Shown piece by piece: positions 46,801 through 58,800 of a DNA stretch of 64,000 nucleotides. The stretch covers positions 1,054,001-1,118,000 of the forward strand of contig NC_133663.1 of assembly GCF_037893015.1 (NCBI RefSeq), written 5' to 3'. Positions within the stretch are counted from its first letter, which is position 1, and each line of letters begins with the position of its first letter. Source of the stretch: Macrotis lagotis (taxonomy: Eukaryota; Chordata; Mammalia; Peramelemorphia; Peramelidae). The position numbers and the translations under genes are program-made. Below the pieces are notes generated by a model that saw only the letters and a program-made list of their open reading frames with translations, searched no databases and was not told the origin of the DNA.

Positions 46801-49800
46801 CATCTATCCACATGGCTCTGCCTCAGAAGACCTCCCCATTCACTGACTCATCTTTGGTCCAGAGCTTTGATCAGGGACATTTCCTACCATTTTCAAGGGA
46901 CTTTGAGGACTTCTAGATGTTTTCTCCTGGGTTGTTCTCATGGCCACCCTGGGAACTAGGGACTATTGGGATTCACAGATGAGGGAACCAAGGCTGAGAG
47001 AGTGATCTGATAGATTTGGCCAGGGTCATCCGGCTTCTAGGGGTCAGTGCTAAGAGGTTAAGCCAGGCCTCTTTGTTTCTGATCCAGGCCCTTTCTCCCC
47101 ATCTTCCTTCTTGGGAGCCCAACCCTGAAGGCCAGATTGAGTAAGGAGTAGGTCTGGAGCATAGTGGTAGGGGATGGAGGTGGGAATGTGACCATTGGAA
47201 GATGCCCTGCCTCCTGATGGCCCTTCCAACACTGTCCCTGCAGGCCTCACCTCCCTGAGAGGTTTCAACCTCGATGTCAGCAGATCGTGGCTCACACCTC
47301 CTCCAGACAGTGGTCAGGGCCCCCAGGTGCGGGAGGTCCTACTGCATCAGAATAAGGACAACCAAAAAACCAGGTGAGTTGGAAAGAGGCCCTGTGCACC
47401 CCCACTGCACCCTGGCCATCCCTTGGAGATAAGGGGGCCCCAGGACAGACTGAGAAAGAGGGGTCAGGCAGATAGAATGAGACTCAGATGTCATGAAAGC
47501 CTAGAAAGGAAAAAGTATCCAGATGTGTGTGCATGGGAGAGAAGGTACTTTGCAAAGGCTATGAGGAGCTAATGGGAAGATGGAGAAGAGGCCAGAGTCA
47601 GGGGTTCCCTAGTCAGAACTGGGGAGTGATGGAGACAGGAATCATATGGGCATTCCTGGGAGGGGAGGACCAGAAGGAAGCAACAGAGCCAAAACAGAGG
47701 TCAGGGACTGCCATGCAGTACTCAGAGAGTTGGAAAGGAACCCCCAACCCTCGGAGAGCTCTGGGCCAACCCATACCTGAGGAAAAATCTCCATAGCTCC
47801 ATTTGGAAAGCTTCAGCAATGGGCCAGCACCTCACTCCTGCCTGACAGCCCCTTCCACCTTGGGGACAGGGTCTCTGATAGGGAAGTCTGATTGACATTA
47901 GGTTGCATTCAATCTCCTCTTGGCGGTTACTTCCATACAGGATTCTTGGTCTAAGTCAAAGAGAGTCTCTAAAGCCCTGAAGTCTGTCAGCTCTTGGATG
48001 GTTCCCTGAGCCTGTTTTTCAGACCAAACACCCATTTAAGGCCTCCAGAACTCAATCAAACCCTCCACAGCAGAGGCTGCCATGGCACCCACAAGTGGGA
48101 CTCAAAATTCAATGAACCTAGCAATTTTTTAGGGATGAATTAACTGGTTGACCAATGTAGCAGGCTGATTTTTAGGTTGATAATTTTGAATAGCCCTTGA
48201 ATGATGTTATAAATATCCAAATGGTCCTTGGCAGAAAAATGTGGCTGATCAGGACTTCAGAGGGGCCTCATATCTCCTTTCCCTAGACTCTCTCTGACTC
48301 TGCTTCTGTCTGTCCGTCTCTCTTTTTCCTTCTCTCTGTCTGTTTCTCTTCTCTCTTCTCTCTCTCTCCCTCTTCTCACTCTCTCTTCTCTCTCTCCCTT
48401 CCCTCCCCACCTCTTCATTCAACCTAAGATCACATTAGACTTTGGAGCTGCCTCCTTCTATTGCTGACTCCTATTGCGTTTGAAAGCCCTAGGTCTTTTC
48501 AGACAAACGTCTAACTGGGTCTCTCTCATTTGGGACGTGTGAAGTCAAATCCTTTAAAAACACAAAACCAAGCATTATTGATTGCTTTTACATTATCTGC
48601 ATTTCCACATATATTCCTGCCACTTTCCTTCCCCAGCAAGTCCTCCCGGATATAAAAAAAAAGAAAACTAATTTGATCAAACTAATCAACATGTTGACCA
48701 AGAATGAGTTTTCCACACCCGCAAGGATCCCCCTCTACAAAAAAGGAGAGGCGGCTCATCCTCTTACCTCTTCTTTGAGACTTGGTTTACTCATAATAAC
48801 ACAGTGTTCAGATTTTGTGCTTGGTTGGTCTTTTGTCACAGACTTGAATGTGTTGCCTTTTTCTCTTTTTCTTTTTACTTTTTTTAAATTTCAATTTTCT
48901 TTTTACTTTCAGTTCTAGATTTTTTTGCCTCCCTTCATTTCCCTCCCCCACCCATTGAGAAGATAAATTAGAAAACTCATTATTCTAATATGAAGTCATG
49001 CAAATATATTTCTACATTAGTCATATTTTTACAAAAATGAAAAATAGATGCTTCAAGCTGCTCTTAGAGTTCATCAGTTTTCTCTCTGGGTAGAACTGTC
49101 TTTTTTTATTATTATATTATATTGCCTATCCACGAGTAATTGATATCCTTCCAACTGCTTGGTCTGCCTTTATTTGTGTAAAAACTGTTTTGTAATTGTG
49201 TTCCTTTGGTTCTTGGATTTGTCTTAGCAGATCAACTCGCAAGTGTTTGTCGTTATCTGCAGTTTTTAGTGGAATTCCTTTTTTGTCCCTTCCCACTAGG
49301 CTTTGTTGATCATAAATAGAAATGCTAACGTGGGGGTTTGCTTTATATTGTGCAACTTGGCTCAAGTGGGTCACGGTTTCACCTAGGTTTTTAGTTGATT
49401 CTCCGTCCTCTGCGTCCTCTGCCAAGGGCGATTGCTCAGTTATCTCACTGCCTATTCTTATTCCTTCAGCTTCTTGTGGGGTTTTTTTTAGGTTTTTGCA
49501 AGGCAATGGGGTTAAGTGACTTGCCCAAGGCCACACAGCTGGGTCATTATTAAGTGTCTGAGGTCACATTTGAACTCAGGTCCTCTTCACTCCAGCGCCA
49601 GTGTTGTATCCATTGCACCACCTAGCCGCCCCAGTTTCCAATTAATTTTTAACCTAAAATTCAAAGGTCTCCTTTTGAATGAAATTTGGTTGCATCTTGC
49701 TGGCCGTGGACTCTGATGGGCCCACCCATCTTCTGCCAGACCTCTTGAACTCAGGCCTCATCTAAGGAGCTCAGCTTGGTCTCTTCTTCCTCCTGGGCTG

Positions 49801-52800
49801 TTCACTCTTAGGGCCTCCCATTGCCCCCAGGATGGGGGTGGACTTGCATCCCAGAGCCAGCCCAGACTGCCTCTCCTTCTCTGCCCCAAGGGGCAGGCCC
49901 CAGGGGATTCCCCCATTTGGGCCCTGAGCACCAGGTCTTGGCTTGGCAAGAGCATCAAAGCTCTGGAGCCACTACTTGACCTGTGGCTCCAGGAATGGCC
50001 TTCAACTTCCCTGGGTGGCCTGCTCTCAGGGTTCTAGGCATCTGGGAGGGGTTAGGGATTGTTTTCTCTAATGTTCCTTGCAATCCTGGGGGGGGGGGGG
50101 AGGACCAAGAGCCATAAGGTTTACTGACTTGGAGGAGTGCTCCTGGGTTCCCCAACCTTTGCAGACAGATTTCCAGAGCAGATTGGGAGGAAGAAACAGG
50201 TCTCCTCTGGCTTCTGGTCAGTTTAGGGAGGAAGATGAGAAGAATCCCAGGGGTCATCTGATAGAGAGGGACCTGGACTTGCCCAAGGTCACACAGAGGG
50301 CTAGCATCCAGCCTAGAACTCAAGGCCTGGCCCTGGGGCCCCCAGAGTTTCATTGGCAGTCAAGGTCCATTGGTAGGCAAAGTCGGGGTCCCCCCAAGCT
50401 GGAGACTGGTTGCAGCATCAGCCCCCCATGAGAATCCAACAGGGAGAGTTTCTCATCCCCATCTGGAATGAGGTATTTTTCTTTTTTCTTCTTCTTCTTC
50501 CCTTTTGTTAAAATAAATTCCCATTCCTTATCTAGGAAAAGTCAAAGAGAAAAGGAGGAGAGAAGGTAGTGTGGGAAACCTCAGGCCACAGAGAGAACCC
50601 CCCACTTCCTCTCCTTCCCTTCTCACCAGCCAGAGGTCTGGACCCTCAAGCAGACTGCTCTCTCTCACTGGGCCCAAGTTTACCTCTGCAACGGTGGGTC
50701 TGGCCGCCTGTTGGGAACCCAATAGACCAAGCTCCAGAGCCCTCAGGGCCCACTTTAAGCATCACCTGCAGACACTGAGTTGGCTGATCCACTCGACTCC
50801 CTCCAGAGTCCAGAATCTCAGACTATGTCAAGTATAATTTAATGCGAAATAAAATCTTATACTTGGATTCAACTCTAAGGTGGGGGGGGAGAAAAAATTG
50901 GGGATGCCAGCTCCATGGGAGTCAACCGTGTGACAAGGCAGCCATTCAAACTGATCTCATCTATCAGATGCTGCAGGCCCAGTTTTCCCAGAGCTTGAGG
51001 ACTCTGGAGGACCACAACTTGGAGAGCCAGCTGCAGCCTGAAGAGAGAGGTCCTCAGGTGCCCATTCTGGACAAGGGCTGGTTCAAAGAATTGGCTTTTT
51101 AGTTTGTGGGGTGCAAGTGGGCTTGGCTTAAGGGACCCCACTGAAGGGGCAGATCAGGCCAGACCCCCCACCTTTTGACCTCAACTAGTGAGAATCTTGT
51201 TTTGGCAGACCAGGTCCCTGTCCTCCCCATGGAGCCCCCAACCTTGCAGGCCAGGTTCTCCCAGGTTTCATGGGGGCCTCTCCCTACTATGAGAGCCTCT
51301 CTGTCCCAGGCATACCCTTCTGCTTGGCCTTTGCCAGACTCTGCTAGTTCTGGGGATCCTATACAAGTCCATCCCAGGACCTTTGCCTTCTTCCCATCCC
51401 TTCGATCTGCTGTTCAGTCTGTCCCTAATTAGCCCCCCCCCTCTTTTTTTAGGTATATATTTGTTTTACTTGAGTCTGCTGATTTGTTATAAAAATTTTT
51501 TGAAATTTATTTACTTTTGAATTTTACAATTTCCCCCCAATCTTGCTTCCCTCCACCCCCATAGAAGGAATTCTGTTAGTCCTTTTTTTTAGGTTTTTGC
51601 AACGCAAATGGAGTTAAGTGGCTTGCCCAAGGCCACACAGCTAGGTCATTATTAAGTGTCTGAAGCTGGATTTGAACTCAAGGACTCCTGACTCCAGGAC
51701 TGGTGCTCTGTCCACTGTACTACTTAGCTGCCCCAAGTCTGTTCTCTTTACATTGTTTCCATGTTATACAATGATCTAAATTGAAAGTGTTGAGAGAGGA
51801 AATCGTATCCTAAAGAAAAATAATAGCAAAATTACATAATAAGATAACTTTTTTTAAAATTAAAGGTGAAATAGTCTTTGGTCTTTGTTCAAACTCCATA
51901 GTTCTATCTCAGGATACAGATGGATACATCGCAAATACCCCAAAATTGTCCCTGATTGTGGCACTGATGGATTGAGCAAGTCTGTCAAGGTTGATCATCA
52001 CCCCCATGTTGCTGTTAGGGTATACAGTGTTTTTCTGGTTCTGCTCATCTCGCTCAGCATCAGCTCATGCAAATCCCTCCAGGTTTCCCTGAATTCCCAT
52101 CCCTCCTGGTTTCTAATAGAACAATAGTGTTCCATGACATACATATACCACAGTTTGCTAAGCCATTCCCCAATGGAAGGACATTCACTCCATTTCCAAT
52201 TCTTTGCCACCACAAACAGGGCTGCTATCAATATTTTTGTACAAGAGCTGTTTTTACCCTTTTTCATCATCTCTTTAGGGTACAGACCCAGTAGTGGTAT
52301 TGCTGGATCAAAGGGTATAGGGCCCCTCTCTTCTGAACAAATGGAGTATTTCCTTTTTGTATTCTGAGAACGAATCCTCCTGGGGGGGGGGATTTCCTTG
52401 AAGGGGGCTCAGCTTGAGCCCCGCAAAGGAAACTCTGCTGTTTGAGAAGCAATCTGTTCAAGGCTGAGTTTTCTGCAGGGGGATGAGCTAGGAGGGACCT
52501 GAGAGGCCATCTAGTCTTGACCAAAGACCCCCAAGGATCCCCCAGGTAACATACTGCACAGATGGCCATCCTGCCTTTGCCTAAAGGTCTCTGATGAGAG
52601 ACAAGCCCCACCCATCCCCCACCTCCTGGGGCAGCCCTTTCACAATGGGCCAGCTCCCCAGCGTTATAAATGAATGAAAAGAAAAACCTACTAGAGTGAG
52701 AGAAAATTGTACATTTTATTCACGAACCTTGCAAGATACACCTTACAAGATACGGGTACCTTACTCCTAGGCATGAGGCACGCCTTAGTCTCAGGAGTCA

Positions 52801-55800
52801 GGTAATTTATTGTTCTCAGAAACTCTTTCCCCTCCCTCTTGGATATTCATAGGCTCTCAGAGTTTGAGTTACCATCTAAAAGGTTCCCCCCATTCCATGA
52901 TATGCCCCTGATATGATCCCCCCACATCATCCAAGGCATGACGTGCTAAAGAACCCCAATCCTCACCGGGGGGGGGGGTTAATATTCAATTACCTTATTG
53001 CACAAACTCAGTAGCATTAGGTCAAGATCTCTAGGTCACTCTTGAGTGTTGGCTCCAGGGTTTGGTATCCCTGGAATGGCATTAGGAAGACTCTTCCAGT
53101 CTTGTGATTGGCTGGGCCATCCCCCCTTTGTAATGGATTCCTTAAGGGCTCCCCTCCACACCCTGTGAAGACCCTCACCCTACATTTCTCACACCTGGGG
53201 AGGAAGCTGCTGCTCCCCTCTCCCCTCAGTCAATCCCTGAGAAGAAGACAGACTCTTTGTGGAATTAAGTTGAATGGATGTTGCCCTTCTGCCAGCCCTT
53301 TTCCATTTAAGACCCTTAGAATGCGAGTTGGCATTCTCCTTGTACCAATGGTCCAGATAATGCCGCACTCTTTCATCAGTTTGTTTGTTATTTATTGACA
53401 GAAGCAGAGGAAAGGTAAAACTACTTCCATCTAGAATGTTTGATCTGGGCGCCATTGTTCATACCATTCCTTTGCTGAGGGTCACTCCATCCCTGGTCAG
53501 CTGCCTGTCAAGGTCCATCTGAAGCCATGCCCCCCAAGTTGAATCCTATTCCCAGACACCATCTGCTTTTTAAAACCATTTTTTATTATAAACTTCACAG
53601 CTCTTTCCAACCTCCATAAAAAAAAACCCTCCCAACAAGGAACAAAAGTCTGACCCCAAACCTTTGTCTTTTCTAAGGTAGTAAATGAACAAACAGCCAA
53701 AGGCCAGTTCTTCACTCTGAGTCCCTTTGCTGACTGGTTGGAAGTTCTAAAGGGAGCCTCCATAGAGAAACTAGCAAAACCAGTGCTCTTTTTGGGGTAA
53801 TGTCCTAGCAATATAGTGATTAAGGAAAATTATAGGCAAGAGCTGTGTAGCCTGGGGGGTATCCCTTGCCCTCTCTGGGCTTCTGCACTGGTAACTGAAG
53901 AGGCTTCCTCTCCTGTGGTTTAGTGCCCCTGGAGGGTCCTTGGTCACTGACCAGGGGGTTCTGACTTGGACAATCTCAGAGGTTCATGGGAGCTGGGAGT
54001 CTATTGAGTTTTATCCCTCCCAGAATATGGAAGAGAGAAGCCCCAAGCCTGGTGAACAGTAGGCCTTGCCCCTTGGAGGAGACCACCCACCAGCCAGGAG
54101 GATATGGTAGGACCCCTCCAGGGTCCTGTGATTCGGCTGTGCCATGTGTGTTCTCTTCCCTTGTAATGCCAATGCCCACAAGCCCCCAATTCCTCTGGGG
54201 GGGCAGCAGAGACTGGGCAGGAACAGCTGGTGGGAAGGCCAAAGAGAATAGATTGAAAGATGGACAACAAGGGCTCTGGAAGGGGATTGGCCTCACTACT
54301 ACCTGGCCCACCCAGTCCTGGGCTAGAAGGATGAGGACAAGCTGAGAGCACGCTACAGAGGAAGGATGGGCCTCAGGGGACTCCAAACTGCTGGGATGGG
54401 GTGGGAGAGCTGTTGCCATAGAGATGACCTGATTGTCTGAATGGGCACCCTCCTCAGCCCCTGTGGTGGCTGCTCTTTCCTGCTGACTCATCTTCCCTAC
54501 TTACCCATCCCATGCCCACATGTACCTACCTACACAGGAAGGAGGCTCCCCTCCCCAGGGCATCAGGAAATGTTCAAAAATCCCCACTGATTCACTCTAG
54601 GAGCCCTGGTAGACTGTACATGGTGGGGGGCGGGGATGGACCTCTGGCAGCCCAGAATAACTATGGTGACATTAGCCAGCCGAGCCTCAGTTTCTCCATC
54701 TGTACAGTGGTAAGCCTGGATTCGGTTGGCCCTGGGCTGGGGTCTGGTTGAACTTCTTGAGTGCCCCTAGGCAGGCCCAGCTGGGAGGTCACCAGCAGTG
54801 GCCCTCCCACCCCACCAGAAGGCAGGCCCAGTGGGACACCCTGGCTCTTCTTTTCCTTGACAAGGCTCCTTGTTACTGGACCCTGGATAGAGCAGGGAGA
54901 AGGCCATTTCCACAGCTGTCACCTGGGCCAGGATGATCAGATCCTCTGTCAACCCCTAAGTGAGTAAGCTTTGGTATGAGGGCATAGAACCCCCAGGGCC
55001 AGGGCATCCTGGTCTCCCTGGGAAATGATTTGCAACCTTGGAAAATAATCCTTTGCAAAACGACCACAGAACCTGGAGGGGAGGAGCTCTGACTTGGGTG
55101 CTGAGGACTTGGCCCCTAACTTTCTGGGACATTGAGTTGGCCTCCTCTCCTCTCTGAGCCCAGCTTCCCCTTTTGGAAAATAATGGGAGTGGTCCTGATG
55201 GGGAGACGAGGCTCTGAGGGCCAGGGCTTGCCCTTGTCAGATGAGCTCCAGTCAGGTCAGGCCTCCCCCACACCCCCCTACCCCCTCTTATCCCCCCAAA
55301 TTGAGGGCCTGGGTGGAGCTCTCTGTCCTGTCTTCTCTGAGTATTCCATTTTAAACTTCTCTATCCATGTTCCCGGCCTTCTCCTCCTGTGTCTTGAATT
55401 ATTAAAGAGAACGTGCCCACTCCACCGGGGGAAAAACCTCAGGTCTCTATGGCTCGGGGCCCAGACGGCACATTGATGGTGAGTATGTGGGATGTGGGCA
55501 GTGCTGGGGGTCTATTCCCTACAGGATGGGTGTCACCACTGCCTCCACACAGGGCAGAGGTCACCACTATCCCCACACAGGGTAGAGGTCATCACTGCCT
55601 CCACAGAGGGCACTGATCCCTGGCCTTTCTGGTGCCCATCTCTCCACAGGTATGTGCTCAGGTGAAAAGACGAAGACATCTCCGGAGTCTGGCCCAGGAG
55701 CTAAATGGGGCGTGCAGCCTTCTGGGAACAGACTTGGGCCTTCAGAGCTGCTTTGGCTTCCCTGGAGTTGGTGAGCCCCACCTAAGGGCCAAGAGGTGGG

Positions 55801-58800
55801 GTGAGGTAGGGCTGATCTCAAGAAAGGTCTCTATTGGTGGCCTCACCTTCTTTTCTAAAGAGAATCTCCCAGGCCAAGAAACTTGGGGTGGAACTCCTGG
55901 CCACACCTGCCTGACCCTGGAACCTTCTGGCAGCAGCCCTCACCAGGACCACTCTAACCCCAACTGCAACAACCACAACAACAACCCCAGCAACAAGGAG
56001 AAGAGGGCCCTGGAGGAGGAGGAGGACGATGGGGAGGCAGGTGAGAGGACAAGCTGGAAGAGTAGGTTGAGCATCAGGTCCCTCAAGGGCTCCTGGAAAT
56101 GGCCAGGGAGGGAAGGGAAAGCCCAGGGAAGAGGCCCACCCAATTTGAAGCAGCTCACATGGGCAGGCTGCAATAATCAGGATAATAACAAAGATAATAA
56201 CTTTCACTTATACAGTCATTTTTCAGTCATGTCTGACTCTTTGTGACCCCAAAGAGGATTTCCTTGACAGAGAGTGTTTTGCCATTTTGTTCTCCAGATC
56301 ATTTGACAGGTGAAGAAATGGAGGCAAACAGGTATAAGTGACTTGGCCAGGGTCACACAGCTAGTAAGGGTCTGAGACTGCATTTTGATTCTGACCCTAG
56401 AGCCAGCTTTTCAGGGAGGACTGGCAAGCCCTTTTCAGGCCAGATTCCACCCTACTTCCCCACAGTCTGCACCCTTCCCACTATGTCTGGATTCTACCCC
56501 TTGGGGTCAAGTAAATCAAGTCTGTCAAACTCTGAGGACAACCATCCAGCCAGACGCTCCTGCTGGTTCTGACAGATTTCCCTAGGAATGTTGTTCAGAC
56601 TTTCTAGCCATTCTCAGGAGCAAGGCTGTCCAATATAGAGAGCGCTGGGCTGGCTTCTGAAAGACCTGAGTTTGAATCTGCCTCAGACGCTTCCTGGTGG
56701 TTGTGCAGCTGAAGGAGTTAGGCTTTGTGAAGCACGTTGCAAATTACTGTAACCAATGCTCTAGGAATACTTGAAAATCAGGGTGTCCCAGGAAGGCTCG
56801 GAAACCAAGGTGTATTACTAGTAATTATCAATTAATTATTAGTATTGGTTAATGACAGTGACATGATCCTAGAGACGTGGGCTGAACACTTCCATCGTGC
56901 TCTTAACAGACCGTCAACAATCAATGCAGAAGCTGTTGACAGCTTACCTCAAGTTGAAGTCCAGCAGGCTTTAACTGAAGTTCCAACTGAAGGGGTTTTT
57001 TTTGTTTAATTCAAGAAATATTTATTAAAAACTTTTAAACATTATTAAGTTCAAGGCACTATACTAGGCAAGAAAGATACAAAAACAAACAAATAAAAAA
57101 AAGTTCCTGCATGAAAAACTCAACATTCTTATTAGAGTTTTGGAGAAAAATAATTCAATATTAACATAAATAAGTGAATAAGATAATTTAAGTTGAAATA
57201 GATGAACAGCAACTTGGGCAACAAGAAGGGACTGGGAAAAAGCAACTCAGTTATAATAAATAGAGTTGATTCTGATACCAAGAATAGCTGGATTCAAATC
57301 GTCTTCTGATACATGCTGTGTGTTAGTCCTGAGCAACCCATAGTAGTATGATAACAGTATAACAGCCAATACTCTAAGACTGCAGTACATTCTTGCACTG
57401 ATAGAAGTTTCTTTGTCTAAGAGTCCCCTACAGTATTGAAATTTTAAGTCTAGTATTTGTCCCTACACTTCACATAAGAGCCCAACTGAAGGATTTGAAT
57501 GCCATTTAGGCTCCTTTTGTGTGACAAAGCACCTGCTGCTAATTCTAGTCCAGCTGAGATCTACAAGGTGGGGGGTCCATTGCTCATCCAAAAACTGACT
57601 GAAATTTTCCAAGTTAGATGGCGTATAGAGGCTGTCCCCTAGGAATTCAAGGATGCCTCTATGGTCCATCTCTATAAAGGTAAATGGAATAGATCATCCT
57701 GTGAAAATCACAGGGGTGTTTCTCTTTTACTCACTGCTGGTAAGATTCTTGCCAGAGTCCTTCTCAATAGGCTGATCCTATTGAGAGCCAGGGAAGCTTC
57801 AGAAAGGGTGGAAGAACAATCCATGTGGTGTTTGCTGCCCAACAACACCAGGAGAAATGCCAGAACAGATCTCACCAAGGCCTTTGATCCCATCGGTCAC
57901 TGGGGTTTAGGAAAATTGTGTCAAAATTTGGTTGCTCAGAGAAGTTCATTGGTATTGTACATCAATTTTATGACGACATGCAGGTCCAGGTTCTGGATAG
58001 TGGACAATGCTCTCGAAATGTCCCAGTCACTAATGGAGTAAAGTAAGGATGTGTCCTTGCTCCCATGCTTTTTAGTTTGATGCTTTCAGCTATGTTATCA
58101 AATGCCTTCACTGAGGACAAACATGGCCTCAAAGTCAGCTACCACACTGATGGCAAATTCTTCAACTTGAAAAGGCTACAAGCCAAGACCAAAGAGGAGA
58201 GAGAGTTGGTGCAGGATCTACTGTTTGCAGATGACCATGCCCTCAGTGCAACCTCTAAAGCAGAGATGCAACAGAGTATGGATCAATTCTCTGCTGCTTG
58301 TGTTCATTTTGGTCTAACAACAAACACTCAGAAAACCTAGAGGCTCCATCAGTCAGCTCCATCAGTTCCATATGTGGAAACATCAGTTATAAAAAAAAAA
58401 GGACAAGCTTTGAGTCCTGTGGACAAGATCACTTCCCTTGGCAGTGTCCTTTCCAAGGAGGTAAACATTGACAATGAGGTGGACACATGCACTGCCAGAG
58501 CTAGCTCGGTATTTGGGAGGCTCCAAAGGAAAGTGGGAGAGTGAACTACCAGACTGAAGGTCTACCAAGAGCTGTGCTGACCTCATTGCCATATGCCTGT
58601 GAAACCTGGGTAGTCTACCATGTCAGGAAAGGGAATCCCTTCCATTTCAGTTGTCTTAGGAAGATTCTGAAGATCAGCTGGCAGGAGAAGATCCCAGACC
58701 CTGAGGGCCTTTCTCAGCTAAACTGCCTAGTATTCCAACATGACTACAAAGTGGGCAACTATGATGGGGTGGACACATTATAAGAATACCAGAAATACAC

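Larger units (their letters stand above)
34821..47243. other. ITGAE: ITGAE intron 1
   Basis: 12.4 kb intron holding most transposons of the middle window (L2, MIR, SINE, L1, RTE-like, listed) and a polypurine tract. 35,000-36,430 and 39,000-40,380 are mostly unique, with no exon seen. 41,885-42,250 is faintly L2/MIR-like. Confidence 0.7.
47374..54864. other. ITGAE: ITGAE intron 2
   Basis: 7.5 kb, with a CT-rich stretch at 48,290-48,420, L1 and SINE copies (listed), and unique sequence at 49,640-51,470 and 53,450-54,860. No exon seen. Confidence 0.7.

Noticed and set aside
57661-58783. Reverse-transcriptase-like frames as a domesticated host gene
   Set aside because: Broken into several frames with an insertion, and further 3' pieces of the same family occur in the window; an inactive RTE-like LINE.
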